A DNA stretch of 64,000 nucleotides from positions 62,001 through 126,000 of the forward strand of contig NZ_LGUR01000083.1 of NCBI RefSeq assembly GCF_001270495.1, written 5' to 3'. Below are positions 16,660 to 25,188 of the stretch, piece after piece. Below the pieces are notes generated by a model. It searched no databases, was not told the origin of the DNA, and was given only the letters and a program-made list of their open reading frames with translations. Both the position numbers and the translations under genes were made by a program. This DNA is from Streptomyces viridochromogenes (lineage in GTDB: Bacteria > Actinomycetota > Actinomycetes > Streptomycetales > Streptomycetaceae). Within the stretch, counting starts at the first letter, position 1; each line of letters opens with the position of its first letter.

Positions 16660-18159
16660 ATGGCTCAGTGGACTTCCGCGGTGGGGGCCGCGCAGCTCGC
16701 CCGGCTGCTCACCTCCCAGCAGGACCGTCCCGCAGGCCCCGGCACCAGGCGCCCGCCCGCGTACCGGTCCCTGGCCGACGGCATCCGACTGCTCGTCCTG
16801 GAGGGGCGGGTCCCGGTCGCCGCACGGCTGCCCGCCGAGCGGGAACTGGCACTCGCCCTCTCGGTGAGCCGTACGACCGTGGCCGCCGCGTACGAGGCGC
16901 TGCGCACCGAGGGGTTCCTGGAGTCGCGGCGCGGGGCGGGGAGCTGGACGGCCGTACCGGCCGGGAACCCGCTGCCCGCCCGCGGCCTGGAGCCGCTGCC
17001 GCCGGAGGCGCTGGGCTCGGTGATCGACCTGGGCACCGCGGCGCTGCCCGCCCCCGAGCCGTGGCTGACCCGTGCCGTCCAGGGCGCCCTGGAGGAACTG
17101 CCCCCGTACGCCCACACCCACGGCGACTATCCGGCCGGGCTGCCCGCGCTGCGCGCGATGATCGCCGACCGGTACACGGCACGCGGGATTCCGACCATGC
17201 CCGAGCAGATCATGGTGACCACCGGGGCGATGGGCGCCATGGACGCGATCTGCCATCTGTTCGCGGGGCGCGGTGAGCGGATCGCGGTCGAGTCGCCGTC
17301 GTACGCCAACATCCTCCAGCTGATGCGCGAGGCGGGCGCCCGGCTGGTGCCCGTGGCCATGGCCGAAGGGCTGACCGGCTGGGACGTGGACCGCTGGCGG
17401 CAGGTGTTGCGGGAGGCCGCGCCCCGGCTCGCCTATGTCGTCGCCGACTTCCACAACCCGACCGGGGCGCTGGCCGACGAGGACCAGCGGCGGCGACTGG
17501 TGGACGCGGCGCGTTCGGCGGGGACGGTGCTCGTCGCCGACGAGACGATGAGCGAGCTGTGGCTCGACGACGATGTCGAGATGCCGCGACCGGTGTGCGC
17601 CTTCGATCCCGCGGGGTCGACCGTCATCACCGTCGGGTCGGCCAGCAAGGCCTTCTGGGCGGGGATGCGGATCGGCTGGGTGCGGGCGGCTCCGGATGTG
17701 ATCCGCAGCCTCGTGGCCGCGCGCGCCTACGCCGATCTGGGCACGCCCGTCCTGGAACAGCTGGCCGTGAACTGGCTGTTCGGTACGGGGGGTTGGGAGC
17801 AGGCCGTGGAGCTGCGGCGCGGACAGGCCCGGGAGAACCGGGACGCGCTCGTCGCGGCCGTGCGGCGGGAGCTGCCCGGCTGGGAGTTCGAGGTGCCGCA
17901 GGGCGGGCTCACGTTGTGGGTCCGGACCGGTGGCCTGTCGGGGTCGCGGCTCGCCGAGGTCGGGGAGCGGGTGGGGGTCCGGGTGCCGTCCGGGCCCCGG
18001 TTCGGGGTGGACGGGGCCTTCGAGGGGTATGTGCGGCTGCCGTTCACCGTGGGGGGCGCGGTGGCGGAGGAGGCCGCGGCGCGGTTGGGGGCTGCGGCAC
18101 GGTTGGTCGAGAGCGGGGTGACGGGGGCAGGGGAGTCCTCGCGGCCGTTCGTGGCGTGA
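16660..18159 (+). CDS. MocR-family PLP-dependent regulator (YczR type)
   Basis: A 499-aa GntR/MocR chimera. The N-terminal winged HTH (about residues 25-100) has LPAERELALALSVSRTTVAAAYEALRTEGFLESRRGAG. The C-terminal class I aminotransferase fold includes DFHNPTG, VADETMSELW and SASKAFW, where K330 should form the Schiff base with PLP. The family senses PLP or amino compounds; here the divergent yczE operon is the expected target. ATG at 16660 is preceded by GGAAGGTGG; an upstream in-frame start at 16594 would overlap yczE. It ends facing sffA, with a hairpin between. Confidence 0.92.
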   Translation: MAQWTSAVGAAQLARLLTSQQDRPAGPGTRRPPAYRSLADGIRLLVLEGRVPVAARLPAERELALALSVSRTTVAAAYEALRTEGFLESRRGAGSWTAVPAGNPLPARGLEPLPPEALGSVIDLGTAALPAPEPWLTRAVQGALEELPPYAHTHGDYPAGLPALRAMIADRYTARGIPTMPEQIMVTTGAMGAMDAICHLFAGRGERIAVESPSYANILQLMREAGARLVPVAMAEGLTGWDVDRWRQVLREAAPRLAYVVADFHNPTGALADEDQRRRLVDAARSAGTVLVADETMSELWLDDDVEMPRPVCAFDPAGSTVITVGSASKAFWAGMRIGWVRAAPDVIRSLVAARAYADLGTPVLEQLAVNWLFGTGGWEQAVELRRGQARENRDALVAAVRRELPGWEFEVPQGGLTLWVRTGGLSGSRLAEVGERVGVRVPSGPRFGVDGAFEGYVRLPFTVGGAVAEEAAARLGAAARLVESGVTGAGESSRPFVA

Positions 18160-18179
18160 TGCTGCTCTCCCGGCGCCCG

Positions 18180-18213
18180 CCCGGCGTAGGTGCCGCGCCC
18201 GGCGTAGGTGCCG
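18180..18213 (+). repeat. 18-bp tandem repeat, two copies
   Basis: CCCGGCGTAGGTGCCG occurs at 18180-18195 and 18198-18213, period 18 bp, just after the MocR stop. The second copy provides the left arm of the terminator at 18204-18240, so the duplication may have built an extra arm. Confidence 0.7.
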
Positions 18214-18240
18214 GGGTGGCTCGCGTGGCCCGGCGCCTAC
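18204..18240. terminator. Bidirectional terminator MocR / sffA
   Basis: GTAGGTGCCGGG pairs with CCCGGCGCCTAC (12 bp, one G-T wobble) around a 13-nt loop, ending 4 bp before the sffA stop codon. Confidence 0.65.
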
Positions 18241-18244
18241 GGGA

Positions 18245-19879
18245 CTACGACGTCTCCGCCACCACAGCCTCCGCCGGCACCGGCTCCGGCTCGTGTTCCG
18301 CCTTCTCCACGGTGCCCAGCGACTCCGCCTCCACCGGCGTCGTCCGCGCCGGCAACAGGTCGAGTACGGCCTGCCGGTGCGCGTCGCTCGTCGCGTCGTC
18401 GTACGGGTCCGGGGTCGCCGGGACCTGGAGGCGGTGGACCGGGCCCGTGCCCAGGCGCGCGTAGCCGCGGCCGGCCGGGACGTCGGCGACCGGGGTGGTG
18501 TGCGGGGGCGCGCCCAGGGCCGTGCGCAGTTGCTCCGCCGTGGCGGGGCCGAGCACGACACGCGCGCGTGTGTGCTGTCGTACGGCATCGCTCAGCGCGT
18601 CCAGGCCGTCCCACTGCTCGGCCACGACGACCGTGACGTTGGCCGCACGGCCGTGCCGGAGCGGGACCTGGAGCAGGGACTGCGGGTCCTTGCGGTTGTC
18701 CGCGGCGGCGAGGTGGGAGAACGCCGTCGGGCGGTCCAGGAGGATCCACAGCGGGCGCTTGGTGTCCTCCGGCGGCGGGTTGCCCGCCTGGCGGGCCCGG
18801 TTCACGGCGATCAGACGTCGTTCCGTCTCCGTCGCCGCCCACTCCACGCTCGCCAGAGCCCCGGCCAGCCCGCACTCGACCGCCAGGACGCCGTCCCGGC
18901 CGGTCAGGCACGCGTACTCGCCGGTGCCGCCGCCCTCGACGATGACGACGTCGCCGTGCTGGAGGGCCTGAAGGGCGATGGAGCGCAGGAGGGTCGAGGT
19001 GCCGCTGCCGGGCTGGCCCAGGGCCAGCAGGTGGGGCTCGGTGGAGCGGATGCCGGTGCGCCAGACGACCGGCGGTACGTCGCGCTGTTCCGCCCCGTGG
19101 GTGAGGGGGAGCGTGCGCTGGACCCGGGTGGGGTCGGTGAAGCCGAGGACGGTCTCGCCGGGGGCCGTGACGAAGCGCTGGGCGGCGATGTCGGTGGGCA
19201 GCGGCGCGAGGGCGGTGACCATGAGCTCGTTGCCCTCCTCGTCCCAGGCGAAGTGGTACTCCCGGCCGCGGCCGGACTTCGCGGTCAGCAGGTACTCGAT
19301 CCGTGCGCGGGCCTGCGCCTCGCCGTCGGTGAAGTAGGCCGGGTAGCGGACCAGAAGGCTGCTGATCCGGCTCGTGCCGTCGAACTCGTACTCCGGGAAG
19401 GCCTTCTCCCACTCGCCGCCGTGGCTGTACAGCGGGGCCGGGTCGTCGGCCGCGGAGAAGTAGGGGACCAGTGCCTCGTACAGCGACCTCAGCCGCTCCG
19501 TCTGGGACTCGTCGGGTCCCTCGGGCGTGGCCGGTTTGCGGTCCCGGCCCTGCCAGGCTGCCGCCGCCATCAGGGTGATGACGGCGAGCAGCGGCCCGTA
19601 CGGAACCAGCGCCACGACCAGGATCACCGAGGCCACCAGGAACAGCAGCGGTCCGCGCTTGTCCTTGGGGGTGTCGGCCCACTTGCGCCGCCCGGCCGAG
19701 GCCAGCCGGCGCAGACCGCGGGTGATCGTGATCAGTGGATGGAGAACGTCAGAGGCGCTGTCGCTCGCCGTCCGGGCCAGCTCCCGGCTTCGGGTGAGCT
19801 GTGCCCGGGCCAGCTCCCGGCTTCGGGCGATCTGCGCGCTGCCTGTGCTCAGGATGCGGGGGAGGGGGCGGCGGGCCAC
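18245..19879 (-). CDS. sffA: SffA, FtsK/SpoIIIE-like protein of sporulation septa
   Basis: A 544-aa protein with two transmembrane helices near residues 75-105 (LLFLVASVILVVALVPYGPLLAVITLMAAAAW) and a C-terminal FtsK-like ATPase fold. In S. coelicolor SmeA recruits SffA to sporulation septa, where it helps chromosome handling; gene order and the SmeA partner support the assignment. The nucleotide loop here reads GQPGSGTST (288-296): Thr294 replaces the Walker A lysine. The Walker B candidate LWILLDRP lacks the usual acidic pair. Hydrolysis may therefore be weak or absent. The ATG follows AGGAG and lies 40 bp after smeA. Confidence 0.88.
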   Translation of the reverse strand: MARRPLPRILSTGSAQIARSRELARAQLTRSRELARTASDSASDVLHPLITITRGLRRLASAGRRKWADTPKDKRGPLLFLVASVILVVALVPYGPLLAVITLMAAAAWQGRDRKPATPEGPDESQTERLRSLYEALVPYFSAADDPAPLYSHGGEWEKAFPEYEFDGTSRISSLLVRYPAYFTDGEAQARARIEYLLTAKSGRGREYHFAWDEEGNELMVTALAPLPTDIAAQRFVTAPGETVLGFTDPTRVQRTLPLTHGAEQRDVPPVVWRTGIRSTEPHLLALGQPGSGTSTLLRSIALQALQHGDVVIVEGGGTGEYACLTGRDGVLAVECGLAGALASVEWAATETERRLIAVNRARQAGNPPPEDTKRPLWILLDRPTAFSHLAAADNRKDPQSLLQVPLRHGRAANVTVVVAEQWDGLDALSDAVRQHTRARVVLGPATAEQLRTALGAPPHTTPVADVPAGRGYARLGTGPVHRLQVPATPDPYDDATSDAHRQAVLDLLPARTTPVEAESLGTVEKAEHEPEPVPAEAVVAETS

Positions 19880-19919
19880 TGCGGTCTCCTGGAGGTGCGT
19901 ACGGGCTGGACGGGCGGTG

Positions 19920-20114
19920 TCAGAACTGGATGCCGCCCAGGAGGCTCGCCAGGCTCTCGCCGCCGGCCTTGATGCTCGGGGCGATGGCCGTGCTTGCCAG
20001 ATAGAAGCCGAACAGCGCCGAGATCAGGGCGTGGGACGCCTTCAGCCCGTCCTTGCGGAAGAAGATGAAGACGACGATGCCGAGCAGAACGACGCCTGAG
20101 ATGGAGAGGATCAT
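19920..20114 (-). CDS. smeA: SmeA, small membrane protein of sporulation septa
   Basis: A 64-aa protein with an N-terminal transmembrane helix (residues 2-19, ILSISGVVLLGIVVFIFF), then FRKDGLKASHALISALFGFYLASTAIAP and a Gly-rich tail. S. coelicolor SmeA has nearly this length (63 aa), localises to division septa of aerial hyphae and targets SffA. The RBS (AGGAG, 7-nt spacing) is strong. A longer frame to 20312 is non-coding. Expression is expected only during sporulation (whi dependent), although I cannot fix the promoter. Confidence 0.9.
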   Translation of the reverse strand: MILSISGVVLLGIVVFIFFRKDGLKASHALISALFGFYLASTAIAPSIKAGGESLASLLGGIQF

Positions 20115-20449
20115 GTGAGTGCTCCTGGTTCGGGTGGGGACAGTCACCATGAGTACTTCCAGGCTCACAGGATGTATCCATACGATAAAAGGTGCAACTG
20201 GGTGAAATCCGGCAGATTTCCTTCGGATGGTGGAGTGTCCTTGACCGGATGAGCTTGGGTGTCGCGTCCGGCCGTGTCTGCGATGATCTTTGCCTCGGAC
20301 GCATCGGGCCATGTGCCGCGCGAGCCAGTACCCTGGCGAATCACTCGTACGGCCGACACCGCTCGCCGGTCGTACCCGTGCTCCCCGCAGTTCCGTAGTC
20401 CCCGCAGTATCCGCAGTCCCCGTGTTCGTAGTGAGAGGCGGTCCGGCCG
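20115..20449. promoter_or_regulatory. Divergent smeA / ankyrin intergenic region
   Basis: 335 bp without a gene. On the smeA side there are two GACAC pentamers (GTGTC on the plus strand, near 20230 and 20260), and a third (GACAC, plus strand) near 20350. GACAC is the core of the published WhiA site, so developmental control is plausible but not demonstrated. No terminator is needed because both neighbours point away. Confidence 0.4.
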
Positions 20450-20842
20450 ATGACTGATGCCCCCGACCCCGAGGTCGTGGAGCTGGCGACCAAGATCTTC
20501 GATCTGGCCCGGCAGGGGCAGACCGAGGCGCTCGTGGCGTACGTCGACGCGGGCGTTCCGGCCAACCTCACCAACGACCGCGGCGACTCCCTCGTGATGC
20601 TCGCCGCCTATCACGGCCATGCCGACGCGGTGCGCGCCCTGCTCGCCCGGGGTGCCGAGGGCGACCGTGTCAACGACCGAGGCCAGACGCCACTCGCCGG
20701 TGCCGTCTTCAAGGGTGAGACGGAAGTGATCAAGGTCCTTCTGGAAGCCGGTGCCGACCCGGCCGCGGGCACCCCGTCGGCCGTCGACACGGCCCGCATG
20801 TTCGGCAAGACCGAACTGCTCGAGCTGTTCGGCGCACACTGA
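20450..20842 (+). CDS. Ankyrin-repeat protein
   Basis: A 130-aa soluble protein built of about three ankyrin repeats: DLARQGQTEALVAYVDAGVPANLTNDRGDS, MLAAYHGHADAVRALLARGAEGDRVNDRGQT and AVFKGETEVIKVLLEAGADP. Ankyrin proteins act as binding scaffolds; no enzymatic motif is present. The ATG follows GAGAGG. It is divergent from smeA and lies upstream of a HEAT-repeat gene, another helical scaffold. The partner is unknown. Confidence 0.9.
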   Translation: MTDAPDPEVVELATKIFDLARQGQTEALVAYVDAGVPANLTNDRGDSLVMLAAYHGHADAVRALLARGAEGDRVNDRGQTPLAGAVFKGETEVIKVLLEAGADPAAGTPSAVDTARMFGKTELLELFGAH

Positions 20843-20897
20843 TCCGAATGATCTGACCAGCTGAAACACGGAAAACGGGGGAGGCGGTACAGGGCCG

Positions 20898-20909
20898 CCG
20901 AAATTTCGG
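20898..20909. promoter_or_regulatory. Palindrome CCGAAATTTCGG
   Basis: A perfect 12-bp palindrome in the 300-bp gap between the ankyrin and HEAT genes. Its centre AAATTT is unusually A+T-rich for this genome. It may be an operator for the downstream leader/HEAT unit. Confidence 0.35.
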
Positions 20910-21037
20910 TCGCGGCAGACGGAAGTGCCGAGTCATCATGACGTCGTGATTCACGGACGCGATGGCTGGGCAGGTGTTGCCGCACCGCGCGGGCCGTGAT
21001 GCGGTCCGCGAGGGCCACTGACGAGAGGCAGAGGAAA

Positions 21038-21097
21038 ATGGTCTACAGCAAGCAGGAAACGGCGGGCGCCCCGACGTGTTGTCACGCGGCCAGGTGA
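21038..21097 (+). CDS. Possible 19-aa leader peptide ending CCHAAR
   Basis: A short frame MVYSKQETAGAPTCCHAAR with a good purine-rich ribosome binding site (GAGAGGCAGAGGAAA). It stops 46 bp before the HEAT-repeat start. The Cys-Cys pair near the end resembles cysteine-sensing leader peptides described for actinobacteria, where stalling at Cys codons controls a downstream gene. The neighbour is not a sulfur-assimilation gene, which weakens the idea. It is too short for statistical support. Confidence 0.4.
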   Translation: MVYSKQETAGAPTCCHAAR

Positions 21098-21143
21098 AGC
21101 AGGATCCCCGGTTGCGTCGACGCTTGATGTGAGGCTGTTTCCC

Positions 21144-22562
21144 ATGTTCGAACCGGTCATAGCGCCCAGCGGTACGCTGCTCGGCCTGCTCCAGCGGGGT
21201 CGCGGCGACGGCACACTGCACGCGCTCACCGCCCCGCGCGCCGAGGCGCTCGCGGCCCTGAACCACTGTGTGCTGCGGGATCCCCGCCACGACTGGCAGG
21301 TGGAGAACCGCTCCCTTTACTACGCCCGTCTCTACCTCGACCTACACGGCGATCTGGACGAGATCGAGGCGCACCTCTTCGACGTCGAGGATGTCTTCGA
21401 CACCGAGGAGTCACGCACGGGGCTGGCCCTGGCCGTCCTCGGCCACCTCGCCTCCTACGGCAGGCGGGATGCCCTGGAACTGCTGCGCAGGTACGCCGCC
21501 ACGGGCTCCAACTGGGCCTGGGCCCTGGACGAGCTCGCGCTCAGGGACGACGACGCGGGCCTGCGCGCCCTCGCCGCGCCCGTCCTGGCACGTTTCCCGG
21601 CCGATCCCGAGGGCGAGGCCGAGCTGGCCACCGTCGTACGCGATGCTTTTGAGCCACGGCCGTGGCGGCTGTGGGCCGAGGATCCGCGCGAATCGATCGC
21701 CACGCGTGTGCGTGCCGCTCACGAGGCCGGCTGCTTCGACCGCTGGCAGCGGCAGATGCGACCTACCGGGCCCCGTCCGGGGTGGAGCGTGCAGGCGGTC
21801 TTCGAGTGGGCCCAGCAGGGCATCGAGCGCGGAGTCGCGCTCCATGTGCCCGCCGCGCGGTGCCTCATGGCCGTCGCGGGCCCCGAGGACCGGCCCGAAA
21901 TCGTCGCCGCCGCCAAGGACGGCACCGACGGAGCCCGTTGCACCGCCTTGCGCTACCTCGCGGACAGCAATGATCCCGATGCCCTCGACCTGATCGAGGC
22001 GGCCGTGGTCACCGGCTCGTCGGCCGTCGTGGAAGCCGCCGTCGACGCCTTCGAACGGATGCGCAGCGTCGCCGCCGTCGACCGCGCGCGGGGCTGGGCC
22101 CGACGGCCCGATCCGCTCGGCGCCGCCGCCGGACGCATGCTCGCCTGCCGCGGCGGAGCCGAGGACAAGGACCTGGTCCTCTCGGCGCTGCGCGAGGCCG
22201 TACGGGGCGACGGTCCCGACGCTCCGACGCTGTGGACCCTCGTCGACGGCACCGGACGGCTCGGTATCGCCTGCGCCGCGCCGGTCCTGCGCCATATCTA
22301 CCGCGAGACCGCCTCATCCCATCTACGCGGCCGCACCGCCCGTGCCCTGGCCGCCACCGACCCCTCCTTCCCGTCCGGCTTCGCCGTCGAGTGTCTCTGG
22401 GACTGCGAGGAGACCACCCGCGAGATCGCCGCCCGGCACGCCGAGACCGGTGACGCCCGCGTGGTCGAGCGACTGCGCCGGCTCGCCGCCGACCCGGCCG
22501 AGGAGGCCGAGGTGCAGACGGCCGTACGGAGTCGGATCGGACCGGACATGACAGCCGGCTGA
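21144..22562 (+). CDS. HEAT-repeat protein
   Basis: A 472-aa cytoplasmic all-helical protein with HEAT/PBS-lyase-like repeats throughout (for example RDALELLRRYAATGSNWAWALDELALRDDD, PEIVAAAKDGTDGARCTALRYLADSNDPDALDLI and HLRGRTARALAATDP). There is no signal peptide or catalytic motif. Such solenoids act as binding platforms. I favour ATG at 21144 (GAGG nine bases upstream) over a GTG five codons earlier. Function unknown. Confidence 0.85.
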   Translation: MFEPVIAPSGTLLGLLQRGRGDGTLHALTAPRAEALAALNHCVLRDPRHDWQVENRSLYYARLYLDLHGDLDEIEAHLFDVEDVFDTEESRTGLALAVLGHLASYGRRDALELLRRYAATGSNWAWALDELALRDDDAGLRALAAPVLARFPADPEGEAELATVVRDAFEPRPWRLWAEDPRESIATRVRAAHEAGCFDRWQRQMRPTGPRPGWSVQAVFEWAQQGIERGVALHVPAARCLMAVAGPEDRPEIVAAAKDGTDGARCTALRYLADSNDPDALDLIEAAVVTGSSAVVEAAVDAFERMRSVAAVDRARGWARRPDPLGAAAGRMLACRGGAEDKDLVLSALREAVRGDGPDAPTLWTLVDGTGRLGIACAAPVLRHIYRETASSHLRGRTARALAATDPSFPSGFAVECLWDCEETTREIAARHAETGDARVVERLRRLAADPAEEAEVQTAVRSRIGPDMTAG

Positions 22563-22718
22563 TCATCAGGCTGCCCTCCATTGCCCCGACCGGTCCTAGG
22601 GCCCTCCGAGGCCTCCGACTGATCGTCGGGCGGGACGTGACCCACGACTGAAGCACCGGCGGGACATGTGTCCGCGCCGTGAACGTCGGGGAGATCCGCC
22701 CGCCGGGTGAACACGGGA

Positions 22719-22757
22719 TGACCTGCGGGTCAGGTGCGTATGGACGTGATCTGACCC
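22719..22757. promoter_or_regulatory. TGACC-box cluster upstream of the GT operon
   Basis: TGACC-TGCG-GGTCA (22719-22732) overlaps a wider pair, GGGTCAG (22727-22733) and CTGACCC (22751-22757). This gives three alternately oriented boxes about 95 bp before the first glycosyltransferase. It is a candidate operator; the remaining 22563-22849 sequence shows nothing else. Confidence 0.4.
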
Positions 22758-22849
22758 GCTCGGGGGCGCAGCGGAACGCTCATGGGACGTTTGTCGTTCG
22801 GAAAGATCCACTTTGACGCGGCCACGTCCAGCACGGCGACAACACCGGT

Positions 22850-23980
22850 ATGCGTGTCGTCATCGTGACCGAATCCTTTCCCCCCGATGTGAACGGCGTG
22901 GCCCACTGCGCGCTCCAGACCGCCCGACACCTCGTCGATCGCGGTCACGCCCCCATCGTCGTCGCCCCGGCTCCCGCTCCCGGGAACAAGGCAGCCGCCG
23001 CCCTGGCGCCCTGCCCCGTCGTCCATGTCCCCTCCCTCCCGCTCCCCGGCTATCCCCAGGTCAGGGTCGCGCTCCCCAGCCGGCGCCTCGCCGCGGCGCT
23101 GATCCAGCACCAGCCCGACATGGTGCACCTGGCCAGCCCCTTCGTCCTCGGCGTCCGCGGCATGGCCGCCGCCGCCCGGCTCGGCATCCCCGCCGTCGCC
23201 GTCTACCAGACCGACCTGGCCGGATACGCCCGCACCTACATGGGCGCCGGCGAGGCCGCGGCCTGGCGGCGCATACGCTCCGTCCACTCCGCCGCCGACC
23301 TCACCCTCGTCCCGTCCAGCGCCTCCATGCGCGATCTGGAGACCCATGGCGTGCCCCGGCTCAAGCTGTGGGCCCGCGGCGTGGACACCGCACGCTTCCG
23401 CCCCGAACTCCGGGACGAGGCGCTGCGCCGCGAACTCGCCCCGAACGGCGAGATCATCGTCGGCTACGTCGGGCGGCTCGCCCCGGAGAAGCACATCGAG
23501 CTGCTCTCCGGCGTCCACGGCATGCCGGGCGTGAAGGTCGTGATCGTCGGTGACGGGCCGAGCCAGCCCGCGCTCGCCGAAGCCCTGCCCGGCGCGGTCT
23601 TCCTGGGCCGGCGCGGCGGAGACGACCTCGCCCGGATCTTCGCCTCGTTCGACGTCTTCGCCCACACGGGGCCGTTCGAGACCTTCTGCCAGACCGTGCA
23701 GGAGGCCATGGCGAGCGGCGTCCCCGTCGTCGCGCCCGCCGCCGGAGGCCCGCTCGACCTGGTCGACCACGGCCGCACCGGTCTCCTGGTGCCCCCGCGC
23801 GACGCCGACGCCGTACGGGACGCCGTGCGGTCCCTCATCGCCGACCCCGCGCTGCGGGCCGCCTACGGGGCCGCCGGACGCGCCACGGTCGAGGGTCGCA
23901 CCTGGGCGACCATCGGCGACCAGCTCATCGCCCACTACGAGGCCGTGCTCAAGGCACGGAGGCCGGCGGTGGCAGTGTGA
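22850..23980 (+). CDS. GT4 glycosyltransferase (first of pair)
   Basis: A 376-aa GT-B fold, family GT4 retaining glycosyltransferase. The N-terminal acceptor domain starts MRVVIVTESFPPDVNGVA with the Gly-rich acceptor loop. The donor domain has GYVGRLAPEKH, VGDGPSQPAL and the E-x7-E motif (E277 and E285 in FETFCQTVQEAM). These features match bacterial mannosyl- or glucosyltransferases of the PimB/MgtA type. No Shine-Dalgarno is visible, so the transcript may be leaderless. The stop overlaps the next start (GTGA). Likely product: a glycolipid or envelope glycan. Confidence 0.9.
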   Translation: MRVVIVTESFPPDVNGVAHCALQTARHLVDRGHAPIVVAPAPAPGNKAAAALAPCPVVHVPSLPLPGYPQVRVALPSRRLAAALIQHQPDMVHLASPFVLGVRGMAAAARLGIPAVAVYQTDLAGYARTYMGAGEAAAWRRIRSVHSAADLTLVPSSASMRDLETHGVPRLKLWARGVDTARFRPELRDEALRRELAPNGEIIVGYVGRLAPEKHIELLSGVHGMPGVKVVIVGDGPSQPALAEALPGAVFLGRRGGDDLARIFASFDVFAHTGPFETFCQTVQEAMASGVPVVAPAAGGPLDLVDHGRTGLLVPPRDADAVRDAVRSLIADPALRAAYGAAGRATVEGRTWATIGDQLIAHYEAVLKARRPAVAV

Positions 23981-25188
23981 ACGCCTCGCCTCGCAACGGG
24001 ATGAACACCTCGCCGAGCAACGCTGTGAACACCTCGCTGCGCATCGTCCGGCTGGCGAACTTCGTCGCCCCCGCGTCCGGAGGGCTGCGTACCGCGCTGC
24101 GCGAGCTGGGCAAGGGCTTCAAGCTGGCGGGGCACGACCCCGTCCTCGTCGTGCCCGGTGAGAAGTACGGCGACTGCCAGACCGAGCAGGGCCGCGTGAT
24201 CACCCTGCCCGGCCCGATGCTGCCCGGTACCGGCGGCTACCGCGTGCTCGTCGACAAGCGGCGGGTCGCGGCCCTCCTGGAGGAGCTCGCCCCCGACCGC
24301 CTGGAGGTCTCCGACCGTACGACGCTGCGCTGGACCGGCAGGTGGGCCCGCCGCGCCCGCGTGCCCGCCGTGATGGTCTCCCACGAGACCGCCGACGGCG
24401 TGCTGCGCACCTGGGGGCTGTCGGAGAACCTGTCCCGGCGCGCCGCGGACGCCCTCAACGTCCGTACGGCCCACACGTACTCGAAGGTCGTGTGCACCAC
24501 CGAGTTCGCCGAGCGGGAGTTCGTGCGCATAGGCGCCCGCAACGTCGTACGGGCTCCGCTGGGCGTCGACCTGATGAACCGGCGTCCCACCCTGCGCGAC
24601 GCGGCGCTGCGCGAGACACACGCGCGTGCCGACGAGAAGCTGCTCGTGATGTGCTCCCGGCTCTCCGTGGAGAAGCGACCCGGCACCGCGCTGGACGCCC
24701 TGGAGTCGCTGCGGGGGCGCGGCGTGCGGGCGGTGCTCGTGGTGGCCGGTAACGGCCCCCTGCGAGCCCGGCTCGAACAGCGGGCACAGGAGCGCGACCT
24801 GCCGGTGACCTTCCTCGGGCATGTCGCCGACCGCAGCCTCCTCGGCGCGCTCCAGGCCTCCGCCGACATCTGCCTGGCCCCCGGGCCCGCCGAGACCTTC
24901 GGGCTCGCCGCCCTGGAGGCCATGGCCTGCGGTACGCCCGTGGTGGCGAGCGCGTCGTCCGCGCTGCCGGAGGTGATCGGCCCCGCCGGGGCCACCGCGG
25001 CGGACAACGGGGACGCCTTCGCGGACGCCGTGGAGATGCTGCTCGACCGTCCCGAGCGCGAGCGCCGGGAGGCGGCACGCGCGCGTGCCGAGTGCTTCGG
25101 CTGGGGCACGGCGGTGGACGCCTTCCTCACCGCACACGACGCCGCGGTGCCGGTGCGTCCCTTCGTGCGCGCGGAGGGCGCGGCATGA
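23977..25188 (+). CDS. GT4 glycosyltransferase (second of pair)
   Basis: A 403-aa GT4 enzyme coupled to the previous gene. After a short polar N-terminus (SPRNGMNTSPSNAVNT) comes LRIVRLANFVAPASGGLRTALRELGKGFKLAGH, which has the G-G-x-R acceptor loop. The donor site includes CSRLSVEKRPGTALDAL, GNGPLRARLE and ETFGLAALEAMACG (E306, E314). The upstream GTG is used because it gives the coupled overlap; later Met or Val codons within the first 17 residues are alternatives. Together with its partner and the SGNH hydrolase it forms a three-gene sugar-modification operon. The acceptor is unknown. Confidence 0.9.
   Translation: MNASPRNGMNTSPSNAVNTSLRIVRLANFVAPASGGLRTALRELGKGFKLAGHDPVLVVPGEKYGDCQTEQGRVITLPGPMLPGTGGYRVLVDKRRVAALLEELAPDRLEVSDRTTLRWTGRWARRARVPAVMVSHETADGVLRTWGLSENLSRRAADALNVRTAHTYSKVVCTTEFAEREFVRIGARNVVRAPLGVDLMNRRPTLRDAALRETHARADEKLLVMCSRLSVEKRPGTALDALESLRGRGVRAVLVVAGNGPLRARLEQRAQERDLPVTFLGHVADRSLLGALQASADICLAPGPAETFGLAALEAMACGTPVVASASSALPEVIGPAGATAADNGDAFADAVEMLLDRPERERREAARARAECFGWGTAVDAFLTAHDAAVPVRPFVRAEGAA

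Noticed and set aside
15112..18588. An 1158-aa open frame on the minus strand
   Set aside because: Only its final 256 codons are a real gene (GDPD). The upstream part is antisense to the MocR gene, has Arg/Pro-rich composition, and crosses yczE in another frame.
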